From positions 157,113,494 to 157,177,493 of the forward strand of contig CM070899.1 in assembly GCA_036417435.1 (NCBI GenBank): a stretch of DNA of 64,000 nt. The letters are read 5' to 3'. The notes below the pieces were generated by a model. It was not told where the DNA came from, searched no databases, and worked only from the letters and a program-made list of their open reading frames with translations. Positions 34,863 through 46,945 of this stretch are shown piece by piece; positions within the stretch are counted from its first letter, which is position 1; every line of letters begins with the position of its first letter. The position numbers were made by a program, and so were the translations under genes. This DNA is from Inia geoffrensis. Its lineage: Eukaryota; Chordata; Mammalia; Artiodactyla; Iniidae.

Positions 34863-35747
34863 TCCCCGAGCAGTGTCTTTCCCTCCTTCGAGTCTAGTGT
34901 CACTGTTGGTGACCTGGAGACCTCACTTCACCAGGCAAGGTCAGCCCCTCCCCCGGCCCTGGGCCTCCGGGTCTGACCCAGGCCGTGTTCCTTGCAAGGG
35001 TCTTGTTCGCCCGCGGAGCCTGGAGGCCCCTGGGTGGCGGTTCAGGGAGCAGATGCTGGCAGCTGCTGCTGGCCCCCGCAATGTGGCTTTTGTCAGCCGG
35101 GGTGGCTGTGGAGCTCAGGATGACCTGGGCTGGGGAACAATTCCCCAGGCTCACCCAAGCGCGGCTGCAAGCTCTCAACAAAGCCACTGGGCGTGGGGCG
35201 CAGTGCGGTCTTGGGCCCCACTTTTGTGATGCAGATGTGGCAGGAGGGGCCCAGCCTGCTCCCCCAGCCAGCCCCGTCCCAGCCACTTTGTGATGCAGAT
35301 GGAGTAAGGTCTCCGGCACTTGGCAGGGCGTTCCTGCCTGTCCCCACCGCCCTCCCCAGCCAGGCTTAATGACTGTTACCGGGCACTGGCCCGGCCTGGC
35401 CCTAGCCCTCTGGGACTCTCAGTTCAGCAGGAGATGCCAGGACCAGAGAAAAGAAGTGGAGGCAGAGGACCACCTTGAACTGCACAACCAGCTGGGAAGG
35501 ATGAGACCAGGCTCCTATGTGCAGACGGCACTCAGGCCACGCTGGCCAGGCCAGGGGACAGCGTCTGGGGTGGACAGCCTGGTAGGCAGAGGTACAGCAA
35601 GTGCCAAGGCCCCCGATGTGGCTGGCCAGTTGCAGGAGGAGACTGGCTGGTGGGAGGAAGGCTCACCCCTGGATTCCTGGGCTTCTGAAGGAAAGGGCCT
35701 GAACCCCATACACTCGCTCACCCTTCCGGCCTCACCACACACTAGCC
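34863..35747. other. Intergenic DNA with a duplicated short motif
   Basis: CCACTTT(T)GTGATGCAGATG occurs twice (35218-35237 and 35283-35301). No gene or known repeat is recognised. Confidence 0.5.
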
Positions 35748-35912
35748 TGGAGGGCGAGTTAGCAAATTTCTCTGAGCCTTTGTTTCCTCGTCTGGAAAAC
35801 GAGGATAGGAGTAGCCTCTATCACAGGGTCCTGGTGAAATGAAATTAGATAATCCAGAAAAAATATTGAGTTCAGTGCCCAGCACTTAACAGGTATGCAA
35901 TGGCTGTTAACG
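35748..35912 (+). repeat. MIR SINE remnant
   Basis: TCTCTGAGCCTTTGTTTCCTC, GTCTGGAAAACGAGG, CACAGGGTCCTGGTGAAATG and AGTGCCCAGCACTTAACAGG follow the MIR core to 3' end. Confidence 0.82.
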
Positions 35913-35929
35913 ATGGACAGACGTTTGGC

Positions 35930-36149
35930 AATATTTATCAAACTTAGAGATGCATACACCCATTTCCCTATAATGCTACTTCTAGGAATTTATCCTACAA
36001 ATGTCCTCACATGTACAAAATGACACACATTCAAGGTTATTCTTCACAGATCTGTTTGCAGCAGCCAGAGATGGGAAATAACCCGACTGTCCATCTCCAG
36101 GGGTTGGTCACATGGATTATGACCTGTCCACTCATGTAATAGTTCTCTT
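35930..36149 (+). mobile_element. LINE-1 ORF2 3' fragment
   Basis: ATACACCCATTTCCCTATAA, GCAGCAGCCAGAGATGGGAA and ACTGTCCATCTCCAGG follow the end of L1 ORF2. It resumes for a few bases after the SINE at 36150. Confidence 0.7.
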
Positions 36150-36281
36150 TTTCTGGGTGGGCGGGGGGGAGCGGCCTGTGGCGTGGCTTGAGGGATTTTA
36201 GTTCCTGGACCAGGGATTGAACCTGGGCCCGGGCAGTGAAAGCACCGAGTCCTAACCATTGGACTGCCAGGGAATTCCCGT
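36150..36281 (-). mobile_element. tRNA-derived SINE, antisense
   Basis: The reverse complement starts GGAATTCCCTGGCAGTCCAATGG and contains GGTTCAATCCC. Near-repeats are TAATAGTTCTCTT (36137-36149) and TAACAGTCCTCTT (36282-36294). Confidence 0.9.
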
Positions 36282-36299
36282 TAACAGTCCTCTTCAGCT

Positions 36300-37128
36300 G
36301 AAACAAGGAGGATGCCCTTGTGTACTGGTACAGGGGACCTGATCGCACAGGAGCTGCAAGGGGCAAACACGGCCCTGCGCAACGAAGTCAGTGCCCTAGG
36401 AAAGGAGTGAGGCCCAGCATCACAGGGGCCCGGGGTCCACTGGCCCGGGGAGGGGGAGGGTGTGCCAGAAAGGGTGGCATGCAGGGCCAGGGTAGCGGAC
36501 ACACACACGCCTGGAGGTAGAGATTCTCTCCTGCAGAAAGGAACTGTCTTGGGGCAAGGTGGTGTGCACAACACCATGCGGATGGGATGATGCAACCAGT
36601 CACCATGGCAACAACGGGCAGTTGTAATTTTCAGAAGGTGGGCAGTGCTCCGAGCACAGGAATAGGCTACAGGCCCCCAGCAGGACTGCCTCTGGGAGGC
36701 GCCTCAGTCACCCTGGGTGTGCATGTGGCCACAGCAGTGTGACTTCCTGTCTGTAAAATGAGGATCTGACCGGTGAGGCCTCTGCACCTCGGGGCCTGGG
36801 AGGAGAGATGGAGGGAAAGGCTGGGAGCATGCTATAGAGCAGGCACAGGGCTCCGCTGATGCAAAGCCTGTTAGCCTCCCACGGCTGGCCCAGAGGCCTC
36901 ATCCCTCTTCTGTTCCCTGTCACCTTCATTAGAGAGGGCTGCGTGCACCCCTAAATTTCTGTCACCAAAGCATCTTCCAGATAAGTTAATAAGAAAGAAG
37001 GCAGACTGCGTTTCCTTTGGGCACGGGGCTTCCCAGCCATGCTGCCCACAGAGGCTGCTGCCTGAACCCAGGAGTGACTCCCCGCTAGTCCGTCCACCTG
37101 CTTTCCAAGCCCCTTGCTCCCACCCGAG
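36300..37128. other. Intergenic DNA, nothing recognised
   Basis: A weak MIR-like stretch (CTGTCTGTAAAATGAGGATC) lies near 36748. Otherwise nothing is supported. Confidence 0.5.
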
Positions 37129-37142
37129 CCCTTCCAGCCTTT

Positions 37143-37428
37143 TATTTCCTTTTTTTTCAGGTTTATTTATTATTATTTTTTTTTGCGGTGCACACGGGCT
37201 TTCTCAAGTTGGGGTGAGCCAGGGCTATCCTTTGCTCTATGCGGGCTTCTCATTGTGGTGGCTTCTTTTGTTGCGGAGCACGGGCTCCAGGCACACGGGC
37301 TTCAGTAGTTGTGGCTCACGGGCTTAGGTGCTCTGTGCCTTGTGGGATCTTCCCAGACCAGGGCTCGAACCCATCTCCCCTGCATTGGCAGGCGGATTCT
37401 TAACCCCTGCGCCACCAGGAGAGTCCAA
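37143..37428 (-). mobile_element. Long CHR-type SINE, antisense
   Basis: The reverse complement has a CTCTCCTGGTGGCGCAGG start, GGTTCGAGCCC and the long body with CCACAACTACTGAAGCC. Direct repeats CCCTTCCAGC lie at 37129-37138 and 37429-37438. Confidence 0.93.
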
Positions 37429-37440
37429 CCCTTCCAGCTT

Positions 37441-40400
37441 TGAACCTGCTTGCAAAGTCATCCTACCACCCCTGGCTCCCCAGGAAGGCCCCACCCCACC
37501 CCGATGCTGGTCTTGCCCCTTGGCCTGAAGTCAATCTCCCTTGGGACATCACCAGCTATGAGGGAGGTGAGGGTGGGGGTCTGATTCCGGTGCTCAGCAT
37601 CTCCCAGGCCTGACCTTTCTGGGAAGGGCTGCAGGGGATCTCTGACCTCTGGACGTGGTGACCCCGGTCCAGTGGGCAGCCCCTCCTCTGTCCACATGGG
37701 ACCAGGACACACAGGGCTCTTTCCACTGTGGAGACACCGTGTAGATGGATACAGAGGCAGGAGTAGGCAAGGATATTGGGGGTGTCCTGTCTGCTTCCCT
37801 CATCCTGCAGGTTCTCCAGGGGGTGCCCTGCCCCCTCCGCCCCTGCCTGGTTAGACCAGGCTGGCTCCAGGCATCGGCCTCCCTGTCCCTGCTTCTCCAT
37901 GGCTGTCTCACTGACACCCCACAATCTGTGCATCAGCCCTGTCAAGAGCCTCTACCCTTATACCCCACCCTGCTGGGTCCCCACCATCCCCACCCTGCTC
38001 CACTCACACAGGTACCAGGGGCTGGAATGAGGAGGGGTTTAGAGCTCCAGCTCTGTCCTGGGGCGGCAGGGAGGGTGGGGCACAACTGGTGTGCAACAGC
38101 TACGGGGAAAATCCACGCAATGTTCTAGGTCAAATTACATCTTGTGCGGACGGATTTGCAGGATGCCCTCTTGGGTCTTATTCACTCTCAGCTGGCGGGG
38201 GGATGGGTTTGGAGACATCCCTCCCCCAAGGTGTGAACTGATGCTCCTTTGTCTTTCACAGACATCTGTGCTAGTGTGTGATCCCCATCACCACGGGAAT
38301 AGTTTTATCTTCTGCAGAGGGAGTTTTTTGGGGGAGAGTGGTTTGAATGGCAAGGCTTTGGGGGAGCCTGAGGTCCTCTGCCCCTCCCTCTCCCTCAGGT
38401 GGAGTCAGACCCCGATGCCCCTCTCCCAGCCAGGTGGGCCCTGGTGAGGCTCGGGGCTCTGGGCTGTTGGCATAACTGCTCCCGGGATAGGGGTGATTCC
38501 TGCGGGTTTGGCTTGGGGTCAGGGCTGCCCACAGTCATGTTTGGGGTGTGGTCCCTTTACGCTGTACAAGCACAAAACCATCCCCCCATAGTCTTGAACT
38601 AACCAAGAATATCTGCCCCAGCCAAATGACAGAAATACTGTGAGAAGTGAAGCATCTGTCATTTAGAGATAAGAGTCTATTTTAGGTTGAACCTGTTTAA
38701 AGATTATATTCCTTTCATTCGAAATGCCACCTGGCGGTGCCAGCCTACGGGCACTTTGCAGCTTTGGGGACGAGTGTTCCATCTCTCCAGGCCTCAGTGG
38801 CCCCGTCTGAGAGTCCAGGGGGTGGACTCAGACCCTCACCTTCCACCTGGGCCCTGAGGGCATAGACACCCGCCCATTCCCGCCCAGGCCCTGAGGACAA
38901 GTGATGCTCCACCCCCCCAGGCCCTGAGGGCATTCTGGCTTTGTCTAGACAATGGCTGTGGGACGTGAATGGGGTGCCAGAGGTTCCCTCCCTGCTATGA
39001 CAGTGGAAGCCCGGGGAACCTACAGCAACAAGGTCCAGAAACAAGCATGCTCATCACACCTCTGGGCCAGGCACCAAGCAGGGACCGCCCTGAGGCCTGT
39101 GCTCCTACTGCCCCCTGCCTTCCCAGCAAAGGCCCCAGTGACTCCTTCTAGGGGTCTCCACGGCACAGATGACAATGCTGGCTCTGAGAGGTGGCCTGGG
39201 CCTCCCGTTCCCACTTCCAACGTGCTGGCCTCACCCCCTTCCCCTGGCCTGTAGCTTCTCCGTGGCCACACTCCAGGGAGGACCTAGGGAACCCTGCTCT
39301 GCAGAAGCTCATCCCGGAGCTGGACCCTCGCTGGGTCAGGGAGGGATGAGGGACCCTCCAACCTGGCCTGGACACACGGCACACCTGGGCGTATTTTTCC
39401 GCTCTGGGGTCTTCTCTGCCCACACCCTCTCCCAGCGACCTGCTCACTGGGGCTGCTTCGGTTCATTTGCCCTCCAGCCTTCCTCCCAGGCTGTCACTTC
39501 TTCAGGGCCGGGCCCAGCGGAGGGCTCGTGGCATCCGGAGAGGGCGTGCCTGCTCCCTCCGTCCCACAGTATCCCTGCCCCTCCCCCAGGCACACAGAAA
39601 AGTCTGGACTGGTCAGGGGATGGATTTCCCCAATCCAGAAGCATCTCTCCGCTTACCTCACCTTGACTAGGGGGGTCGCTATGGTGTCGGGGGTGTAGGG
39701 GGTCCCTCAGGGCTGAGGCCTTTCTCTACTGGTCTGGGAAAGTCTGTCTCAGCCACCAGTCCCATGTAATCATCCACAGAACTGAAATGAGTTAAACTCT
39801 TTGCGAGAGGCAGGGCCAGGTAGAAAGGCCTTTTTTTTTTTTTGCATTTTTTAAAAAGCCTGATGGAAATCCAATCCAATAAACATCTGAGGGTGTTGCT
39901 TCTTAAATTAAGTTTGACATGTTACTATGTCATTCGAAAAGTAGAAACAAAACAGACGTCCCCCTGCATTTCTTTCCTAAACATTTCAGTGAATGAAAAG
40001 CCACTTTCTTTCGAGGTCTTTTACGGAGAACGCCGTGCTGTGGACCCTCCCTCCAGAAGGCCTGATCTGGTGGGGACCCACTCCAGGCCTGATGAGATCT
40101 CAGGCAGTGGGTTTGGTCCTATTAAGGCCCTGCAGACTTGTCTGCAGCAGGCAGGGGACAGTCGGTGCCCGCTGGACCAGGGACAGCTCTTTTTCTCAGA
40201 TCCAGGACAAGTTTCTCAGGCATGACGCATCTCCCCTCCCCTTGAATACTCTACTTAAAGAGGACAGCCAGGCAAACGGGGAGGGGGACAATGTGGGTAG
40301 CTCACCAGCACTGCCCTTGACCTCTAAGGGAAGAAATGAGGAGGGGTTTTCCCTCCCAGGGTGCTCCCGAGAGCCGAGCTGGCTGGACCTCCAGGCCCCG

Positions 40401-40724
40401 GGTCTGACCCGGCACCCAGACCTGCCGCACGCAGGTTGGAGACCGACTAGGGCGGGACGGGAGCAGAGCAGGCACTGTCCCCGCTGGGCACACATTTCAC
40501 CCACACCCGGCCTTGTCATTGAGGAACCCTAACAGTCAGCGCTCTCCCTGGTCCAGAGGGGAGAAAACCCACGGCCCGAGGAGACCTCCACCTCTGCCCC
40601 AGTGTCAGTTCTGGAGACTCAGGCCTTTCCTGAGACCCCAGCCAGGCCTGGCCAGTGCTGTGGAGTCAGCATTGAGGGCCTCCAAGAACCAAATTTTTTT
40701 TTTTTAAAGAGATGAAAATAGACT
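37441..40724. other. Intergenic DNA, no genes or clear repeats
   Basis: The tract is GC-rich, with imperfect GCCCTGAGG repeats at about 38850-38932, a T-run at about 39831-39843 and a T-run at about 40694-40705. An AT-richer segment at about 39850-40020 is not a repeat I recognise. Confidence 0.5.
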
Positions 40725-40733
40725 TGCCAACTT

Positions 40734-40853
40734 GTTTGTTTTTCATTTTTGGCCGCGCGGCTTGTGGGGTCTTAGCTCCCCAACCAGGGATTGAACCCAC
40801 CCCTTCAGCAGTGAAACACGGAGTCCTAACCACTAGATGGCCAGGGAATTCCC
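40734..40853 (-). mobile_element. Short tRNA-derived SINE, antisense
   Basis: The reverse complement starts GGAATTCCCTGGCCATCTAGTGG and has GGTTCAATCCC. Direct repeats TGCCAACTT lie at 40725-40733 and 40854-40862. Confidence 0.93.
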
Positions 40854-40862
40854 TGCCAACTT

Positions 40863-43729
40863 CTTATGTTGTCAATTAAAGGCGTTATGACAAAAACGGC
40901 CTCTACCTACCATGATGATTTCATTGAAAAAGAATGTTTTTACATCTGAAAAAAAATATTTAAAAAAATAGATACATTCAGCTTTATACAAATTGACCAG
41001 GCTGCCCTCGTTTTCTCATTTTACCTGAGACCAGGGGGCTCTGAGTTGGCCTGGCGGGGTGGCTTGGTGGTGCCAGGGCACCCTGCAGGCCCTGCTAGTT
41101 TGGGGACGGACAGCCAGGTCTCTGCTGAGGTTGCCCACTCCCCGGACACAGCACCCCAGGGTCCCAGGGATCCTGGGAAGCAGCGAGGCCAGCCCAGGTG
41201 TTTTTTGGACAGCATCTGGCCCGGGGCTCGGAGGACTGAGCAGGGCGCATCCTCCCTCCCCAGCCTGACTTCTCTGGCCTCCAGGGCTGGCACTGCCGGC
41301 CGGCCAGGGCTGCCCCAAACACGCGGCCTGTGCTCTGAGCCAGCTGCCAAACAAAGGAGCACTGTGAGCCTCCGCCTGGCGGGTGAGCACATGACGGCAG
41401 AGGGTGGGCGGTGGGCTGGACGGCTGCGCCCCACCGCCTTCCTCCTGGCCAGGGCTCCCCATCCTTGCATCTGACCCCACAAAGCAGGAGCCCGGCCAGA
41501 CAGGGTTTGGGGGGTCGCAGGGACAGAAGAAGACACAGAGTTGTTAGACCCTGGGAGAGGCCTCTTGTCCAGGGTCTCTGAGCTGGGGTCTTCCTGGGGT
41601 CTGCCCAGCACCTGGGCCTGGACTTCATCTGAGCCTTGTCCTTTGCCCTCTGTCACCGACACCTTCTCCAAGAGAGGGCCTCGGGGTCCAGCATCCTCAG
41701 AGCCATGGCCCCGGGCAAGGGTGCACTGTGGGCCCAAGCCAGCCCCCAGCCCAGGGCCCCCGACACTCATCCTCCCTTCCCAGGGCACGGGGGGCTCTGA
41801 CGTGGGGCCCCCAGCCTGTGCCACACTTGGCAGCCAGGAAGAAAACAGAGCCCCAGCGCCCCAGCTGTGACCCCAGGAGTGCGGCTTCCACACGAAACAG
41901 AGAAGAGCAAGACCGCTCTGTCCATGTCCGCCAACTCCTGCAGGGAGCCCACAGATCTGCTCGGGGCTCTCACCATCTGAAAAACAAACCAACCCCAAAT
42001 ACCCCGACCAAAAAGCAGAGGGTCTTCCAGAACGCAGCGTGTGCACGCCCACCACGGCATTCCTCTCCTTCCCAAACTCCGAATGACAAGGGAACGGTTG
42101 GTGTATTGAAACATCTTCTACACCATGGAATATTCCACTGTTGAAAGAATACTTACAAAAGACCCCAAACCAATATGAAAAGCATAGAGACCACAGCTAT
42201 TTCTCTGAAGACCCCATCTTGGTGAAGGGGCCACCACCCTCCTCCTGGCCTAGCACCTCCCCAGGGTCCTCCCTCCCCTGGTTCTCTGCATCCCTCTGTC
42301 ACACACTGTATGGGGGCCAGTGCCCCCCCTCAGAGCCCCAAGAGGACCCTGTTCCAGAGTCCTCCTCCAGCTGGGCCCCTCCCCAGGGTGGACACGCCCA
42401 CCCAGAGCCTGCACCCCTTGAAAAGAGAACCTGGGACCCGCAAGTTCCCTGCCAATTGTCCCCACCTTCTTCCCGGGCTCTCGAGAGTCGGTGCGAAGGG
42501 AGCAGGTGGGCTGGCCAGGCTGGTTCCCTGGGCCGACCTGGGCATCTAGGACACTCCCTTTGGGCCTGGCCTGGTGGTTGTATGTCAAGGTGAGTGGATA
42601 GAAGGTATTTCATCAACAGTGTGTCCGGATTGACTGATCACTTCCCCACACTAAGACTCTGGGCAGGTGGCCTCGCTCAGTGCTCTGCCCGGCAGGCATG
42701 CAGGACACCTTGGCCAGTGGCTTTCAGATCGGCCCCCTCCCTGGGCACTGCTGCCTGAGCTGTGGGTTGCATTCGCCAGCCCTCTTCCCCTGATGCTGAC
42801 ATGAGGCCAGACCTTGCTCCTTCCAGAGGCTCTGCACACAGAAGGAGCAGCTCCAGCCTGGATACTTGGGGCCGGATCCTGCCCCTATACCCGCCTCCTC
42901 CCTCCCCATGCACCCTGGGCATGTTGACCCCATGCCCTTGCATGCAGTCCTCCAGGTTTTAGAGGTGACCTCCCTCTTGGTCTCCGACTCTCTTCTCCCC
43001 ACTCCTGGAGAGCACAGGGGCTGCCTACCCATCCAATTTGAGGCCAATTTTGATTCGGGTCCCCGTCTTCTCCCCGATGATTTGGGGATCAGCCCTGAGG
43101 GTCATGGCCAGCCTTCCTAACCCTCATCCCCTTTCCCGTCCTGTCAATAAGATGGGAGCACAAGTCTCATGGGAGTCCCCAGGGAAGGCTTCCTCTCTGA
43201 TAAGATAGCCTCACAGATGTTACCATGTCGGGATGTCACCTCTTTTACTAGCTGAGGGTGAAGCTACACCTTGAGGAGGGTTGAGCCTGGCATAAGGTGG
43301 CCACTGCTGTCCTTGCCTCTCCCTGGACTTCCTGCCACGAAATGGTCATCTCCGGACACTCTGTCCAACTTGAGCCTGGGTCTTTGTCACTTGCAGCCCA
43401 ACGCACGCCCTGCAGGTAGCCCTGCCCCCTCCCAGGATCAGCCCCTCACGTGGTGTTCAGCCCTCACAGTACATCCCTGAGGGCAGAGGTCATCTCTTGC
43501 CCATCGCCACGCCACGCCCTCACCCACCCCTGCCCCCCTGCGTGCTGGCTGCAGGCCAGACGCCTCCAGCTGTGTTCAAAAGACTTTGCTGGAACAACGT
43601 ATTTCTTGTAAAAGTGTCCATGGGTGAACCTGCCTGTTTTGTTGGGCAACATCCTCAAGATCCACGTGGTATTAGATTTCTGAGCTGGGAAAACATTTCT
43701 CTCTCCCTAGAGATTAATTAGCAGCTTCT
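40863..43729. other. Intergenic GC-rich DNA, nothing recognised
   Basis: A 344-codon minus-strand frame (42055-41021) has low-complexity composition and no domain. No RNA gene or repeat is supported. Confidence 0.5.
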
Positions 43730-44055
43730 ATTACAGGCCTGCAGTCTCTAAGCACAGTTCCAAAATCTAAATATTTCTGAAAACCAAAATTTTTCCTGTA
43801 AATTAGTGGCTGACTCATTTGGTGGCAAAACCTGGCCTGGTCTGGTATAAGGATTGTCAAAGCCTTAGAGTGAATATTTACCCATTTCACCGCAGAAGCA
43901 TAAACGCACTTGATAATGCATTGCTGCCTCGAGTCTTGTAAGGGTGTTGACATGCAGTATTTGCACTTTATTCCTTGTCTAAAATCCAAATGTTCTGAAT
44001 TCAGAAAAACCTCCTCCCCCAAGGGCTTCTGGTAAGGACTCAACGGACTGTGGTA
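43730..44055. repeat. Ancient interspersed repeat of unnamed family (about 325 bp)
   Basis: Two AAAATC(T/C)AAATRTTCTGAA-type segments sit near the ends (about 43759 and 43979). The right end reads AAGGGCTTCTGGTAAGGACTC. This follows a widespread mammalian repeat containing AAAATCCGAAA blocks, which I recognise but cannot name securely. Confidence 0.5.
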
Positions 44056-45109
44056 AATAGCAGGAACTTTGTAACATGCTTATTTTCTTTTTTTTGCCCT
44101 GGCTGCCAAGAAGGTCAGATTTAAATAATTAAACTTATTCACGACAATTAATCTTTGTCTAAAGTTTCTTAGTAGAATTATCCTGTCTTCTTATAACTTG
44201 CCTTTAAAAAATTATCTGTGCTATACAGCTTTCTTGAATTTGTGTATCTGATTTGAATTTTACCTGTGTCACATTATTATTATTTAAGCAAAATGAGTAT
44301 AAACTTATCACAAATCAGTGAATCCAGAGGACAGATGGGCCCTAAGTGTCCCTGTCTGCCATCCTGCCACCTGGGGGGTAGGGATGGGGGTGGGGCTGAC
44401 ATGATTATGGATCGTGTCTCTGTGCCTCGCTGCAGGCCCAGGGGAAACAAGAGACACTCCCCTGCCACCCCTGTGACCTCCATCCTGGTGGCTTTTCAGT
44501 CAGTGCATCCACTCTTGACAAACATCCAGCCACCACCCAGATGCAGGGACAGCCCACTTCAAGTCAGTGCTGATAACTTGCTTGCACGTTTGCATTGTTG
44601 ACAGACTTCTCCCCAGTTCTTCCATCAGATCCATCTTACTAGAAAACCTCAACAATAATGTCTGCACAAGTCATACATAGGGAGTCAATTTTAATATAAA
44701 ATTATTTGTGAGGATATATAGAGGATAGAGTGCATAAGCTTATTACAATAATAAGGGTGACAATTGCTAAATGATGAGGATTATGGGTGATTCTTTAATA
44801 TTTTTGATTTGCCATTATATTCTGAATTTTCAACGATGAATAAGTATTACTTTTGTAATAACAATAAAGAATACAAGTTTGTTCTTAATCCCCTTTGCAA
44901 ATACTATAACAGAGCAGTTTCTTAGGGCATGGCAACATTTTTCTAACCAAAAGCTTCACTGGATCTTCGTAAGACACTTCCATGTGGATAAGCCAGAAAT
45001 TTATCTTAAAACGCAATCCAACTGCACAAAAATCACTCCAGTTGAATTTCTGACTCTGTCCCCTTCATTGCTTAACGTTTAAAAAGCTATTTAGAGCTTT
45101 GTCTACATG
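44056..45109. other. AT-rich intergenic DNA, nothing recognised
   Basis: This is the transition from GC-rich to AT-rich sequence. No gene or clear repeat is seen. Confidence 0.45.
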
Positions 45110-45758
45110 ACATCAAAGCAGTCAGATAATTCAATCATTCCAGTAGAAATAAACAGATTTTCACTTCTAGATATGACAGAGCACTGGCAGCAGCCTAGCC
45201 CTCCTGCTGCAAATAAGTAGAAAACTGGGGGAAAAAAAACCCAAACTAAAAAATATATAAAACGACTGTTTGCAGACATTGGACAACAGGCAGTGAGGGA
45301 ATGTGATCCCTCAGAGACGCTAAACAAATACCACGAACCCATAATCTACCTGGCTTCTTGCCTGCTGGCATTTACTGGAGCCCAGTGCAGAGAGGAGACC
45401 CCAGCAGAGAACAGCAGTCCCATTGAGCAGAGGAGACAAAGACTGGAGTTTGGGGAGGCTCAGGAAGCTGGAATTTGTGAGGTAGAGATCTGCATGGAGA
45501 GATCCGAGTAGAAAAGGAATTCAGAAATCTGCACAGGGTCCTTCTGTGTCTGTGGATGGGCACCACTGTGGACCTGCACAAGGGAGGATGGGCTGGACCA
45601 AGACAAGCACAAGATGCTGAAGGTATCACAGTCCTGAGTGCTCACTGGGTGGGAGGTGCTCCAGTTCAGACCAGCCAGAGCAGGTAGTCCTCACCGAACC
45701 CTGCATTAATTCAACAAAGACCCCAGAAAGGCCACACCTTAAGAATAAGGCTGAACAA
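45110..45758 (+). mobile_element. Old LINE-1 fragment, 5' region
   Basis: GCACTGGCAGCAGCCTAGCC, AACCCATAATCTACCTGGC and the following promoter/ORF1-leader type sequence, continued by ORF1-like sequence at 46488, suggest an old L1 5' part split by a younger L1. Inference from context. Confidence 0.5.
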
Positions 45759-46365
45759 TGGAAAACAGTATGGAGGTTCCTCAAAAAACTAAAAATAGAG
45801 CTGCCATATGATCCAACAATCCCAATCCTGAGCATATATATCCAGACAAAACTGTAATTCAAAAAGATCCATGCACCCCTATGTTCATGGCAGCACTATT
45901 CACAATAGCCAAGACATGGAAACAACGTAAATGTCCATCGACAGAGGGATGGATAAAGAAGATGTGGTACATATATACAATGGAATACTACTCAGCCATA
46001 AAAAAGAAGGAAATAATGCCATTTGTAGCAACATGGATGGACCTAGAGATTATCATACTAAGTGAAATAAGTCAGACAGAGGAAGATGAATATCATATGA
46101 TATCACTTATATGTGGAATCTAAAAAATGATACAAATGAACTTATCTACGAAACAGAAAGAGAAGCATGGGCATACAGAACAGACTTGAGGTTGCCAAGG
46201 GGGAGGGGTTTGTGGGAGGGATGGAGTGGGAGGTTGGGATTAGCAGATGCAAACTCATATATAGAATGGATAAACAACAAGGTCCTGCTGTATAGCAAAG
46301 GGAACTGTATTCAGTATCTTGTGATAAACCATAATGGAAAAGAATATAAAAAAGAATATATATAC

Positions 46366-46399
<34 letters not shown>

Positions 46400-46487
46400 T
46401 ATGTATGTATAACTGAATCACTTTGCTGTACAGCAGAAATTAACACAACATTGTAAACCAACTAGACTTCAATAAAAAAAAAAATAG
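45759..46487 (+). mobile_element. 5'-truncated younger LINE-1 3' end (about 730 bp)
   Basis: The plus strand encodes the end of ORF2 (from about 45881: MEYYSAIKKKEIMPF...MISLICGI, stop at 46121-46123). A 3' UTR follows, with GGGAACTGTATTCAGTATC, a (TA)n tract at about 46373-46400, TTGTAAACCAACTAGACTTC and AATAAA plus an A-run. It retains a clear reading frame, so it is younger than the surrounding L1 DNA. It is dead by 5' truncation. Confidence 0.92.
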
Positions 46488-46945
46488 GGTTGAGATGGCC
46501 ATAGATAAGGTTTAACAAAGTTTTCAGACATATTTTGAGAGGTTCAGATTGATGCACAGAGGAATTAAGTGCTTGTCAGAACAAAATGCAACGCTCTGTA
46601 AAGAAAGACAATGAAATCCAGACTTTAACAGTATAATATTCTCAAGTCCAGCATTCAATAAAAATTTCCGGACATGCCAAAAATGGCAGAGAAATGTAAC
46701 CCATACTAAAATGTCACCCATAAAGAAAAATAAGTGAATAATAACAGACCAAGAAATAACAGAGATGCTAGAACTAACAGTCAGTGACTTTAAAACAACC
46801 ATTATAAATATAGTCAAATACTTAAAGAAAAATGAAAACATGATGAGGAGAGACATTGAAACCATAAAAAGACAGAAACAAAAGCAAAATCTAGAGCTGG
46901 AAAAATGCAATATCTGAAATGAAAAATTCTCTGGGTGGAGATTCC
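46488..46945 (+). mobile_element. Old LINE-1 ORF1-region fragment
   Basis: CTAGAACTAACAGTCAGTGAC..TAAAACAACCATTATAAATATAG..GAACATGATGAGGAG-like phrases are those of old L1 ORF1. Broken by stops. Confidence 0.65.

Noticed and set aside
41021..42055. 344-codon minus-strand frame
   Set aside because: No domain; composition as expected from GC-rich intergenic sequence.
45881..46416. Short plus-strand frames with MEYYSAIKKKEIMPF
   Set aside because: This is the C-terminal tail of L1 ORF2 in a 5'-truncated copy, recorded as a mobile element rather than a gene.
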